A DNA stretch of 64,000 nt from CBDAQD01 sp965275905 (GTDB taxonomy: Bacteria; Pseudomonadota; Alphaproteobacteria; Rhizobiales; JAJFHC01): the NCBI GenBank assembly GCA_965275905.1, contig CBDHYJ010000075.1:1-64000 (forward strand), read 5' to 3'. Numbering within the stretch: position 1 is the stretch's first letter; every line of letters starts with the position of its first letter. Positions 18,352-26,723 of this stretch are shown piece by piece. Under the pieces are notes generated by a model. That model searched no databases. It was not told the DNA's origin and saw only the letters and a program-made list of their open reading frames with translations. The translations under genes and the position numbers were made by a program.

Positions 18352-18795
18352 CCGACATTCCAGTCGTAACGGAAATGTCAGTTTTGCCCGCACAGTCGAC
18401 CTTCGCGCTCATTCACGAAATACCCCATTTGATTGCGCCGCAGCGAATGTCCGCTCCCCGCCCACTTCCGCCAATTGCCGCACAGAGGCAAATGGACTAG
18501 AAAAATCAAAGCAGTCGTGATGCTCCGTCCATCAAAACGCCTAGGCGCCTTACCCGCTGAACACTGACTCTAGATGACAGTGTCGGCGACCAGGACCGCC
18601 CGGACGACTGTCTGCGCCTGAGGTTCACTGATACGCGTGGCGTCCTCCGAGCCGACCCGATCGGCGGCCCTGCACATGCGGCCCCTGGTACGATCAGGGT
18701 CCTGAACAGAAAAAATGTCCGCCAAATGAAATTTATATTGGAATTCCGTGTTACAGTTCTGATGTAAGACTTCAGGTTTGTTCTTGGAGGTAAAT
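18352..18795. other. Gene-free stretch at the right edge of the exporter island
   Basis: No reading frame here resembles a protein. Composition shifts from the lower-GC island to GC-rich sequence around 18.55 kb. An inverted repeat ACACTG…CAGTGT spans 18561-18583. The 3' part must contain the promoter and the strong GGAGG ribosome-binding site of the next gene. Confidence 0.4.
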
Positions 18796-19248
18796 ATGAC
18801 CAGGCGTTCATTCGCGGTCATTACTTCCGCGTTGTGTCTTTCGGTCGTGGTCAGCGCCACCGGTTCGCCCGGACACGCCCAAACGCTTTCCTGCGCCGGC
18901 TCGGCCGGCCAATCTCAGCCACTGTCCTGCACTCAACTGCGCCAATGCAAGCAGCAGAAGGAGGACGCGCACGCGGATGCCGAGGCGCAACTTGCCGGAA
19001 TGACAGAGCGGGAAACCTGTCTCAACGGACTGCGCGACGCGTTCGACGGCGATCCGCCCCAACTTCCTGAGGGAACAGTGGACGACTTCGCCGCCTGCAT
19101 CGATGGCGACGGCGAACCGACGCCGGCAGAGGCCGAGGCCGCACTCGACGACCTGCAGACTTCGATCAGGCAGAAACGCGAGGAAGTCGGAAATCTGCTG
19201 CTGGAGTACGAAGAGGTCAAGCAGCATTACGAAGACGGGTGCAACTGA
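18796..19248 (+). CDS. Exported Cys-rich protein of unknown function (operon gene 1)
   Basis: 150 residues from the ATG at 18796, placed 7 bases after a strong GGAGG. A Sec signal peptide covers about residues 1-28 (cleavage near GHA/Q). The mature protein has six Cys and an acidic centre. Its last 40 residues (AEAEAALDDLQTSIRQKREEV and following) form a likely helix or coiled coil. No family recognised. The stop is followed after one base by the next start codon, so the three genes 18796-20960 are a tight operon. Confidence 0.75.
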   Translation: MTRRSFAVITSALCLSVVVSATGSPGHAQTLSCAGSAGQSQPLSCTQLRQCKQQKEDAHADAEAQLAGMTERETCLNGLRDAFDGDPPQLPEGTVDDFAACIDGDGEPTPAEAEAALDDLQTSIRQKREEVGNLLLEYEEVKQHYEDGCN

Positions 19249-19249
19249 C

Positions 19250-20521
19250 ATGACCGACGGGACTGACGAAATCGCCCGGAAGGAAATCGACGCAAAGCTA
19301 ACGTCGGCACGGCTGACCGCATTTGCGTCAATTGGCGTCGCTTTTCTGTCGCTGGTTGGTGCTGCTTTTTCGGGATTTGTTTCCTATCGGAGCAGCAGCG
19401 AGGTTGCGCGCATCGAAGGAGAAACCAGCGAGGCCATCGAGGCGGTTCGCGCCGGGCTGAAGCGAGGCGACCAGGCGATCAGTCGGGCGAAGACCGTTGC
19501 CGACCAGTTCGACAGCCTGCTTGGCGACGGCGGCAAGGTCGTGAAGCGCGTCGCGTTCCTGAACCTCTGGCAGCTCTACTCCGACGAGAATGACCGGCAG
19601 GTCGTGATCCTGGCCGCGCTGCAGTACGGCGACGATGACGTGTTCGAGCTCCTGCAACTGCTGGAACGCGACCTCTCGAAGCACAAGGACCTCATTCGCG
19701 ACCTGACACAGTACAAGGAATGCCGCGAGGCGGTAGGCGACGCGAAAAACGACTGCGGCCTGACCGAGCGTGCCAAGCACCTCTACGCACAACTGGACCC
19801 CCACGGTGCGATGGATCTGCTGCTGGAGGAGATGACCGGTTATCCGCTCGCCTCGCCGGACGATCCCAACCTGGTCAGCCTGCGCGAACTCGTTACCGCA
19901 GACCAGTCGCTGATCGGCAAGATCGAGGCGGCTTACGACCGGAATTTCCCGAAACTGGCGGGGCTTTCCTATGTACTCTACGGCTACGGTTCGAAGGGGC
20001 GCTTCCGCGACGCGATAGGCGGCGACGCGACGCTGGGCGCGCAAGATCAGTCGAACCTTGTCGAGTTCCTCTCAGGCTGGCCGATGCGCGACATCGACGA
20101 CAGGGATTGGCCATCGGTGGCGAGGTTCCTAGGCGGTCTCCTGGCGGACCTGCGCACGGAGAAGAAGTGGCCGCAGATGAAGCCGCTTTTGCGGACAATC
20201 AAGAAGGTGAAGTTCGAGAAGGTTCCGGACAGCCAGCGCACGAGAATCCGGGAGGATGTCGCGGCCCTCGTGAAGCAGGACGATGTTCTCTGGCCGATCC
20301 GGTCGGAGGCGTCCGAGGTTCTGCTGAGGATCGATGACCGGAGGCTCTTCGATACGTTGCGGGATATCGAGGTCGCACCCGGTAGCATCGTCGCAAAGGA
20401 ATTCGGACGCATCCTCAATGAGCGGCGGCGGGAAGTCGCGGCGGTCGTCAAGGCGGAGCCGCCGGAAACCGAAAATTTCGCCGCGTGGCAGATCTGGCTG
20501 AAGGAACATCGCAATGAATAG
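19250..20521 (+). CDS. Membrane-anchored helical protein of unknown function (operon gene 2)
   Basis: 423 residues from the ATG at 19250. A short cytoplasmic N-terminus, one membrane helix at about residues 22-46 (TAFASIGVAFLSLVGAAFSGFV), then a heptad-like segment (RIEGETSEAIEAVRAGLKRGDQAISRAKTVADQF), then a large soluble helical domain. Orientation is uncertain, but the remainder is long and charged without a signal peptide. No catalytic motif or known domain recognised. The end overlaps the start of gene 3 by 8 bases. It is the central piece of an operon flanked by two exported proteins, suggesting an envelope-spanning assembly; that is inference. Confidence 0.75.
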   Translation: MTDGTDEIARKEIDAKLTSARLTAFASIGVAFLSLVGAAFSGFVSYRSSSEVARIEGETSEAIEAVRAGLKRGDQAISRAKTVADQFDSLLGDGGKVVKRVAFLNLWQLYSDENDRQVVILAALQYGDDDVFELLQLLERDLSKHKDLIRDLTQYKECREAVGDAKNDCGLTERAKHLYAQLDPHGAMDLLLEEMTGYPLASPDDPNLVSLRELVTADQSLIGKIEAAYDRNFPKLAGLSYVLYGYGSKGRFRDAIGGDATLGAQDQSNLVEFLSGWPMRDIDDRDWPSVARFLGGLLADLRTEKKWPQMKPLLRTIKKVKFEKVPDSQRTRIREDVAALVKQDDVLWPIRSEASEVLLRIDDRRLFDTLRDIEVAPGSIVAKEFGRILNERRREVAAVVKAEPPETENFAAWQIWLKEHRNE

Positions 20522-20960
20522 GTTGACCCTCCCGGCTGCGGCAGCACTGATCCTTTCGGTCCTGGCCACACCCGATCGCGTCAAGGCCCAGGTCCAGGAC
20601 GCCTATGTAGAGAAGATGTACTGCGCCGACAGAAGCGGCAACGAGATCAGGTTCTTCGACCAGCGGGCGAACTTTCCGCCCCGTGCCGGCGGAACCCGGG
20701 GTTCCGCAACCATCGTCGCGGACCGGGGCATGCTGACCGAGTTCTCATTTCCATCCCAGCGGTTTCTGTTCACGCGGGCCTGCCTGGAGGCGGCGCACCT
20801 GAACCTCGGCACGACTGTCTCGGGCAGCCTTGAATGCGAGACGGCGCGCTTCATGATGCGACGGTTCAAGACCCGGCCCTCGGAAGTCTTCGAAATCGTC
20901 GCCGAACTCGGCAAGCGGCGCGAGACCGAGGGTATCGCCCGGAACCTGAGCGGTTGCTGA
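20514..20960 (+). CDS. Exported protein of unknown function (operon gene 3)
   Basis: 148 residues with a signal peptide (about residues 1-25, cleavage after VKA). The mature part has four Cys (KMYCADR, RACLEA, LECETA and the C-terminal residue) and the phrase NEIRFFDQRANFPPRAGG. No family recognised. Its start lies inside gene 2 (8-base overlap), so translation is probably coupled. Confidence 0.75.
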   Translation: MNRLTLPAAAALILSVLATPDRVKAQVQDAYVEKMYCADRSGNEIRFFDQRANFPPRAGGTRGSATIVADRGMLTEFSFPSQRFLFTRACLEAAHLNLGTTVSGSLECETARFMMRRFKTRPSEVFEIVAELGKRRETEGIARNLSGC

Positions 20961-21194
20961 CGGCGCGCTGATGCGAATTGCCAGGGCAATCACATTGCCC
21001 CTCCACTTCAGCGTGTCCGGATTTAAGCCCTGCAGTTGCCCTCAATTGACAAGACCCGGCGGCCATGCGACAGGCATAGGGCAAATTTCATTCCGTGGTC
21101 CACATCAGCACTGCCCGGACGGGAACAGCGTCCCGGCGCTTCATCAACCCCAAAATAAAGTGCGACCATCCCCTGAGCGGAGGAGAGCAAACCC
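20961..21194 (+). promoter_or_regulatory. Leader region of metY
   Basis: A 234-base gap upstream of a methionine-biosynthesis gene, with a GGAGGAG ribosome-binding site at its end and local hairpin potential such as CGGGAACAGCGTCCCG near 21119-21134. Methionine genes in alphaproteobacteria often carry SAM-sensing riboswitches. I could not fit the sequence to a known class, so no riboswitch is called. Confidence 0.4.
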
Positions 21195-22481
21195 ATGAGC
21201 AATCAGGATAATCCCGGCTTCGACACCCTGGCCATTCATGCCGGCGCCAAGCCGGATCCGGCGACCGGCGCCCGCGCCACGCCGATCTACCAGACCACGT
21301 CCTTCGTGTTCGACGATGTCGACCATGCCGCCAGCCTGTTCGGCCTGCAGGCCTTCGGCAACATCTACACCCGCATCACCAACCCGACGACGGCCGTGCT
21401 CGAGGAAAAGGTCGCGGCCCTCGAAGGCGGCACGGCGGCGCTCGCCGTCGCTTCGGGCCATGCGGCCCAGCTCCTCATCTTCCACACCCTGCTTGAGCCC
21501 GGCGACGAGTTCATCGCCGTGCGCCAGCTCTATGGCGGGTCGATCAACCAGTTCAACCACTCCTTCAAGAAGTTCGACTGGAACGTGATCTGGGCCGACG
21601 CCGACGATCTTGAGAGCTTCGAGGCGGCGGTCACCCCGAAGACCAAGGCGATCTTCATCGAATCCGTCGCCAATCCCGGCGGACTGGTCACCGACATCGA
21701 GGGCATCTCGCGGATCGCGAAGCAGGCCGGTGTCCCGCTGATCGTCGACAACACGCTGGCGACGCCCTACCTCTGCAAGCCGATCGAGCACGGCGCCGAC
21801 ATCGTCGTGCACTCGCTCACCAAGTTCATGGGCGGGCACGGCAACTCCATGGGCGGCATCATCGTCGACGCCGGGACGTTCAACTGGTCGCGCGAAGGCC
21901 GCTACCCCGCGCTGTCGGAGCCCTGCGAGAGCTATCACGGCCTCAAGATCCACGAGACCTTCGGCAATTTCGCCTTCGCCATCGCCTGCCGCGTGCTCGG
22001 CCTGCGCGACCTCGGCCCCGCCATTTCGCCAATGAACGCGTTCCTGATCCTGACCGGCATGGAGACCCTGTCGCTGCGCATGCAGCGCCATTGCGACAAC
22101 GCGCTCGCCGTCGCCGAGTGGCTCGGCAAGCACGAGAAGGTATCCTGGGTCAACTATGCGGGCCTGTCGGGCGACCGGCACCACAACCTGCAGCAGCGCT
22201 ACTGCCCCAACGGGGCCGGCGCGGTCTTCACCTTCGGCGTCAAGGGCGGCTACGAGGCCGGCGTCAAGGTGGTCAGCAATGTCAACATGCTGAGCCACCT
22301 CGCCAATATCGGCGACACGCGCAGCCTGATCATCCACCCGGCGTCGACCACGCACCGGCAGCTTCCGGAAGCCCAGCAGATCTCCGCAGGTGCCGGCCCC
22401 GACGTGGTCCGGCTTTCGATCGGCCTGGAGAGCAAGGAAGACATCATCGCCGACCTGGAGCAGGCGCTCCTGGCGGCCTGA
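21195..22481 (+). CDS. metY: O-acetylhomoserine (thiol)-lyase / cysteine synthase-like, MetY
   Basis: 428 residues. A Cys/Met-metabolism PLP enzyme that sulfhydrylates O-acetylhomoserine to homocysteine. Signatures: HAGAKPDPATGARATPIYQTTSFVF at the N-terminus, YTRITNPTT, ALEGGTAALAVASGHAA, the PLP-lysine motif HSLTKFMGGHGNSMGG (Lys about 210) and LIIHPASTTHRQL near the C-terminus. The length matches MetY (about 425-430) rather than the shorter MetB/MetC. Works downstream of the homoserine made by hom at 3.6-4.9 kb. Followed by a strong terminator. Confidence 0.96.
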   Translation: MSNQDNPGFDTLAIHAGAKPDPATGARATPIYQTTSFVFDDVDHAASLFGLQAFGNIYTRITNPTTAVLEEKVAALEGGTAALAVASGHAAQLLIFHTLLEPGDEFIAVRQLYGGSINQFNHSFKKFDWNVIWADADDLESFEAAVTPKTKAIFIESVANPGGLVTDIEGISRIAKQAGVPLIVDNTLATPYLCKPIEHGADIVVHSLTKFMGGHGNSMGGIIVDAGTFNWSREGRYPALSEPCESYHGLKIHETFGNFAFAIACRVLGLRDLGPAISPMNAFLILTGMETLSLRMQRHCDNALAVAEWLGKHEKVSWVNYAGLSGDRHHNLQQRYCPNGAGAVFTFGVKGGYEAGVKVVSNVNMLSHLANIGDTRSLIIHPASTTHRQLPEAQQISAGAGPDVVRLSIGLESKEDIIADLEQALLAA

Positions 22482-22507
22482 GGTTCGGATCAAACGTAAC
22501 GAGATTG

Positions 22508-22536
22508 AGCCCGGCGTTATCAGCGCCGGGCTTTTT
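22508..22536 (+). terminator. Intrinsic terminator of metY
   Basis: GCCCGGCG/CGCCGGGC stem with a 7-base loop, followed by CTTTTTC, 27 bases after the metY stop codon. Confidence 0.9.
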
Positions 22537-22605
22537 CATGCACGCCCGGCAACCGACCGGACAATCGAGGTTCTCGATTTGTAATGCCATGTTCTCCTTC
22601 GTCAT

Positions 22606-22915
22606 TCACGTGAAGACGGGAATCCAGAAGCTACGGTCAACGGCAGTGCCATCCTGTCCTGGATCCCCGCCTGCGCGGGGAAGACGGAAAAAGGGACGTT
22701 CCCTGGACCTGATCCAGGGCCCATTGGCAATTGCTGCGGCCCGAAGCGCCGGTAAATGGATCCCGGGTCGGGGCCTGTGCCCGCGAAGGCGGGTACCCGG
22801 CAAGACATTGGATATGCGTTCCCCGGTTGCCCCCAGGACAGACCGGGGCCGTAAGGAACTCAGGCTTCTGTTTGGAACGGTCCCGGACAGCCCTGTGGGC
22901 TTCCGGGAAACGGAT
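22606..22915. repeat. Intergenic palindromic repeat cluster
   Basis: Three repeat families seen elsewhere in the window lie head to tail. First is a GTGAAGACGGGAATCCAGAAGC / CCCCGCCTGCGCGGGG unit (recurs at 34.9, 43.9 and 53.3 kb). Then comes a unit with TCCCTGGA…ATCCAGGG and GGTAAATGGATCCCGGG (recurs at 30.8 and 37.5 kb). Last is a unit with CCCCGGTTGCCC…GACCGGGG and CCCGGA…TCCGGG, here inverted relative to most other copies. Each folds into strong hairpins. No gene is present. Confidence 0.85.
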
Positions 22916-23986
22916 TTAAGAAGGGGTCTGCATATCAGCGCGGGAGGACCGTTTCAGGTGCCAGAGCGCGATCGCCAGCACCACGATGGCGCCGCCCTGG
23001 TGCAGAAGCCCGAGTTCGATCGGGACCAGTGCAAGCAGGGTCCAGATGCCGATGAGGGCCTGCCCGACAATCGCTGCCAGCAGAACGAGCGCGGAGCCTT
23101 TCAGCCCGCTGCTCGTGCGCAACAGCGCAATCGTGTGAAACAGCGCCACAGCGACGATCAGATAGGCCGCGACCCGGTGATTGAACTGCACGGTGAGCAC
23201 GTTCTCGAAGAGATTGAGATACCAGGGACTTGCCGCGAGCAGTCCGTCCGGAACGATCTGATCGCCCATGAGCGGCCAGGTATTGTATGCCTGCCCCGCG
23301 TCGAGACCGGCGACGAAGGCGCCGAGAACGATCTGGATGTAGATCAGGACCACCAGCACCCCGGCACCCCGCGAGTGCGACCGCCCGGATTCCGACACCT
23401 CGCGGCCGATGGCGATCCAGAACGTCCAGGCGAAGATCAGCACGGCCAGCCCCAGATGGGCGGCAAGCCGGTACTGGCTGACGTCCACGCGATCGACCAG
23501 CCCGCTCATGACCATGTACCAGCCGAGCGCGCCCTGAAGGCCGCCGAGAATGAACAGCGCGACCAGCCTGGGCTTCAGTTTGGGCGATAGCTGCCCGCGG
23601 ATCCAGAACCACACCAGCGGCACGAAGAACGCGATCCCGATGAAGCGCCCGAGCAGGCGGTGCCCCCACTCCCACCAGTAGATGAACTTGAACTCCTCGA
23701 GCGACATGCCCTTGTTGATGACCTGGTATTCCGGGATCTGGCGGTATCTTTCCAGTGCCGCCTGCCAGTCCTGCTCGCTCAGCGGCGGGATGGCTCCGAG
23801 GATGGGCGCCCACTCGGTGATCGAGAGCCCGGAGTCCGTCAGCCGCGTCGCGCCGCCGACGATGACGATTGCAAACACCAGGGCCGCGATGACAAACAGC
23901 CAGACGCGGACGGGCCAGGCAATGGCGTCCTCGCCCTGCCGCCCTTCGGTACCAGCCCTGTTCTCAAGTGTCGATGCCACCGTCAT
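22916..23986 (-). CDS. ctaA: Heme A synthase (COX15/CtaA)
   Basis: 356 residues, about eight membrane helices. Oxidises heme O to heme A for aa3-type cytochrome oxidase. Family motifs: IVGGATRLTDSGLSITEWAPILGAIPPL, FKFIYWWEWGHRLLGRFIG with the heme-ligand His, YRLAAHLGLAV, NHRVAAYLIV and LGLLHQGGAIVVL. This corresponds to the type 2 (alphaproteobacterial/mitochondrial COX15) form. The N-terminus before the first helix is a short soluble extension. Followed by a repeat cluster; transcribed in the same direction as lpd upstream, 111 bases away. Confidence 0.95.
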   Translation of the reverse strand: MTVASTLENRAGTEGRQGEDAIAWPVRVWLFVIAALVFAIVIVGGATRLTDSGLSITEWAPILGAIPPLSEQDWQAALERYRQIPEYQVINKGMSLEEFKFIYWWEWGHRLLGRFIGIAFFVPLVWFWIRGQLSPKLKPRLVALFILGGLQGALGWYMVMSGLVDRVDVSQYRLAAHLGLAVLIFAWTFWIAIGREVSESGRSHSRGAGVLVVLIYIQIVLGAFVAGLDAGQAYNTWPLMGDQIVPDGLLAASPWYLNLFENVLTVQFNHRVAAYLIVAVALFHTIALLRTSSGLKGSALVLLAAIVGQALIGIWTLLALVPIELGLLHQGGAIVVLAIALWHLKRSSRADMQTPS

Positions 23987-24097
23987 CGGATCGCCGTGCA
24001 GAAAATGTCGCCGATTTCACTACGGCGCATTGTACCGATTCCGATCATGAGCATCTGCCGCGACATGGCGTCGCTACGGGAATGCGCCCCGGAGGGT

Positions 24098-25456
24098 TCA
24101 GATGTGGAGTGCGTGGCCGAGTGCGCGAAGGCAGGCTTCCTGCAGGCTCTCGGACTGGGTGGGATGGGCCTGGATCGTCGCGGCGATGTCTTCGAGGCAG
24201 GCCCCCATCTCGATCGCGATCGAGAACGCGGACGCCATTTCAGCGACACCGGCGCCGACGGCCTGGAGGCCCAGAACGGCGTGATCGCTGTCGCGCCAGA
24301 CGACGCGGACGAAACCGTCGTCGCGTTCGGTCGTCATGGCGCGGCCGTTCGCCTGGAAAGGAAACAGGCTGGCGGTACTGCCGTCGACCTCGTCCGGCAG
24401 CGCACCGCAGGACACGATCTCCGGATCGGTGAAACACACCGCCGGGATCGCACGGCGGTCCCACTCAACGGCATGGCCGGCAATGTGCTCGGCCACCATC
24501 TCGCCCTGGGCCATTGCGCGGTGTGCCAGCATGGGCTCGCCCGTCACGTCGCCTATGGCGTAAATCCCGCGCATCGAGGACTGGCAATGTTTGTCGATCC
24601 TGATGAACGGGCCGTCGAGGGTCAGCGCCAGTTCCTCGATGCCGATGCCGCCGGTGCGGGGGCGGCGGCCGACGGCAACGAGCACCTTCTCGGCCGCGAC
24701 ATCACCCCGATCTGTGTTGAGCGCCCCGTCCTTGAAACCCTCGGCACTGGTGCCGTTCTTCACCGCGATGCCGAGCGCTTCGAGCCGCTTGACGACCGGC
24801 TGGACCAGCTCCGTGTCATAGGTTGGCAGGATGCGGTCTTCGGCCTCGACAACGGTGACCTGCGTGCCGAGTTTCGCGAACGCCGTGCCCAGTTCCAGAC
24901 CGATATAACCGGCGCCGATCACGGCCATTGTGCCCGGCACCTCGGCGAGCGCCAGCGCCTCGGTCGAGGACAGGACCGGTCCGCCGAACGGCAGGAACGG
25001 AAGCTCCACCGGCGCGGATCCGGACGCGACCACGATGTGTTCGGCCCGGATGCTCCGGGTCCCGTCGCCGTCCTTGACCTCCACCGTCTTGCCGTCGACG
25101 AACCGCGCACGTCCGGTCACGACCGCGGCCCCGGCCTTCTTCAGGAGCCCGGCGACCCCGGTGTTAAGCCGCGAGACGATGCCGTCTTTCCAGGCCATGG
25201 TCCGGGCCAGGTCGACCGACGGGTTGTCCGCCGTGATCCCGAGGGGGCCGCTTGAGACGCCCGTGATCTTGTGGAATTCATCCGCGGCATGGATCAGGGC
25301 TTTCGAGGGAATGCAGCCGACATTCAGGCAGGTCCCTCCAAGGCTGCCCTCGTCGACGATGATCGTGTCGAGCCCGAGTTGTCCGGCGCGGATCGCGCAG
25401 ACGTATCCGCCGGGCCCCGCACCGATCACCAGAACCTTGCATGTCAGATCGCTCAT
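24098..25456 (-). CDS. lpd: Dihydrolipoyl dehydrogenase (E3 of the branched-chain 2-oxoacid dehydrogenase complex)
   Basis: 452 residues. FAD motif VIGAGPGGYVCAIRAGQLG, redox-active disulfide in GGTCLNVGC (Cys43/Cys48), NAD motif VIGAGYIGLELGTAF, and the C-terminal HPTQSE with the active-site base His. Reoxidises the lipoyl groups of E2 using NAD. The ATG follows the E2 stop codon directly, and it is the last gene of bkdA1-bkdA2-bkdB-lpd, so it is the complex-specific E3 (lpdV type) rather than the PDH/OGDH one. Confidence 0.96.
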   Translation of the reverse strand: MSDLTCKVLVIGAGPGGYVCAIRAGQLGLDTIIVDEGSLGGTCLNVGCIPSKALIHAADEFHKITGVSSGPLGITADNPSVDLARTMAWKDGIVSRLNTGVAGLLKKAGAAVVTGRARFVDGKTVEVKDGDGTRSIRAEHIVVASGSAPVELPFLPFGGPVLSSTEALALAEVPGTMAVIGAGYIGLELGTAFAKLGTQVTVVEAEDRILPTYDTELVQPVVKRLEALGIAVKNGTSAEGFKDGALNTDRGDVAAEKVLVAVGRRPRTGGIGIEELALTLDGPFIRIDKHCQSSMRGIYAIGDVTGEPMLAHRAMAQGEMVAEHIAGHAVEWDRRAIPAVCFTDPEIVSCGALPDEVDGSTASLFPFQANGRAMTTERDDGFVRVVWRDSDHAVLGLQAVGAGVAEMASAFSIAIEMGACLEDIAATIQAHPTQSESLQEACLRALGHALHI

Positions 25457-26719
25457 TCAGCCCTCGACGAACAGCATGGCCGGAGTCTCCAGCAGGGTTT
25501 TCAGTTTCTGGACGAAGACGGCGGCGTCCCAGCCGTCGATCACGCGGTGATCGAAGGAGGACGACAGATTCATCATCTGGCGCGGCTGGAATTGCTGGCC
25601 GTCCCAGACCGGACGGATCTGCATCTTGTTGACGCCGACAATGGCAACTTCCGGATGATTGATGATTGGCGTCGTGGCGATCGCGCCAAGCGGCCCGAGC
25701 GAGGTGATGGTAATCGTGCCGCCGGTCAGTTCCTCGCGCTTGATCGAACCGTCCCGCGCGGCCGCGGCCAGCCGGACGATCTCGGCGGCGATGTCCCACA
25801 GGCTGCCGGCCTCGGCGTGGCGGATCACAGGCACGGTCAGCCCCTGGGGCGTCTGCGTCGCGATGCCGACATGCACGCCGCCGTGACGATGAATAACGCC
25901 CGCCTCATCATCGAAGCGCGCGTTCAGTTCGGGCTGTTCGCGAACCGCCTCTACGATGGCACGGATCAGGAACGGCAGCAGCGTCAGCTTCGGCCGCTCC
26001 TCCGCGTGCTTGGCGTTGAGCGCGGCGCGCAGGTCCTCAAGTGCCGACATCTCGACCTCCTCGATGATCGAGATGTGCGGGATGCGGGACTTCGCCAGCG
26101 CCATCTTCTCCGCGATCTTGCGGCGCATGCCGACGACGCGGACATCTTCCACGCCGGTGTTGCGGCCACGGGTGACGGCACCCTGCTGGATGCCGCCCGA
26201 AGCGATCCAGTGGTCGAGATCGTCATGGCCGATGCGCCCGCCGGGCCCGCTGCCGGGCACCTGGCGCAGGTCGACCCCCTCCTCGCGCGCCCGGGCCCTG
26301 ACGGACGGCGCTGCCAGCGGTTTCGTGCCGTCGGCGCGGGGCACCGGCAGCGGAGCCGGTCCCGCTTCAGCGAAGGTTTCGGGGGGCGTCTCCGCGGGCG
26401 GATCCGGGTCAGCGCTTTCAGCGGATGCCTCCGCAGGCACGGGAGCGACTTCGGCGATCTCGGCCTCATTCCCCTCCCCCGCAACCTCGATCCTGATCAG
26501 AACGGCGCCGATCGGAATCATGTCGCCGACCTCACCGCCCAGCTCCAGCACCGTGCCGTCGACGACCGACGGCACCTCGACCGCCGCCTTGTCGGTCATC
26601 ACCGAGACCAGCACGTCATCCTCGCGCACGAGGTCGCCCGGCTTGACCAGCCATTCGGAAAGCTCGGCTTCCGCGATCCCCTCGCCGATATCAGGCAGGC
26701 GTATTGCGAAAACCCCCAT
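25457..26719 (-). CDS. bkdB: Branched-chain 2-oxoacid dehydrogenase E2, dihydrolipoyl acyltransferase
   Basis: 420 residues. One lipoyl domain (residues 1-75, lipoylated Lys44 in MTDKAAV), an Ala/Pro/Glu-rich linker (about 80-125), the peripheral subunit-binding domain (VRARAREEGVDLRQVPGSGPGGRIGHDDLDHWI) and the catalytic acyltransferase domain ending with SSSFDHRVIDGWDAA, whose DHRxxDG box holds the catalytic His. Transfers the branched acyl group to CoA. It lies 4 bases after the E1-beta stop and abuts lpd. Confidence 0.96.
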   Translation of the reverse strand: MGVFAIRLPDIGEGIAEAELSEWLVKPGDLVREDDVLVSVMTDKAAVEVPSVVDGTVLELGGEVGDMIPIGAVLIRIEVAGEGNEAEIAEVAPVPAEASAESADPDPPAETPPETFAEAGPAPLPVPRADGTKPLAAPSVRARAREEGVDLRQVPGSGPGGRIGHDDLDHWIASGGIQQGAVTRGRNTGVEDVRVVGMRRKIAEKMALAKSRIPHISIIEEVEMSALEDLRAALNAKHAEERPKLTLLPFLIRAIVEAVREQPELNARFDDEAGVIHRHGGVHVGIATQTPQGLTVPVIRHAEAGSLWDIAAEIVRLAAAARDGSIKREELTGGTITITSLGPLGAIATTPIINHPEVAIVGVNKMQIRPVWDGQQFQPRQMMNLSSSFDHRVIDGWDAAVFVQKLKTLLETPAMLFVEG

Positions 26720-26723
26720 CCGT

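Noticed and set aside
20961..21194. SAM-II riboswitch
   Set aside because: The conserved pseudoknot pattern could not be found by eye; kept only as an unassigned leader.
21144..22493. 449-codon minus-strand frame opposite metY
   Set aside because: Shadow of a well-supported PLP enzyme gene.
22091..23590. 499-codon plus-strand frame spanning the metY end, the repeats and the antisense of ctaA
   Set aside because: Crosses a terminator and repeat cluster; protein is low-complexity Arg/Pro-rich frame noise.
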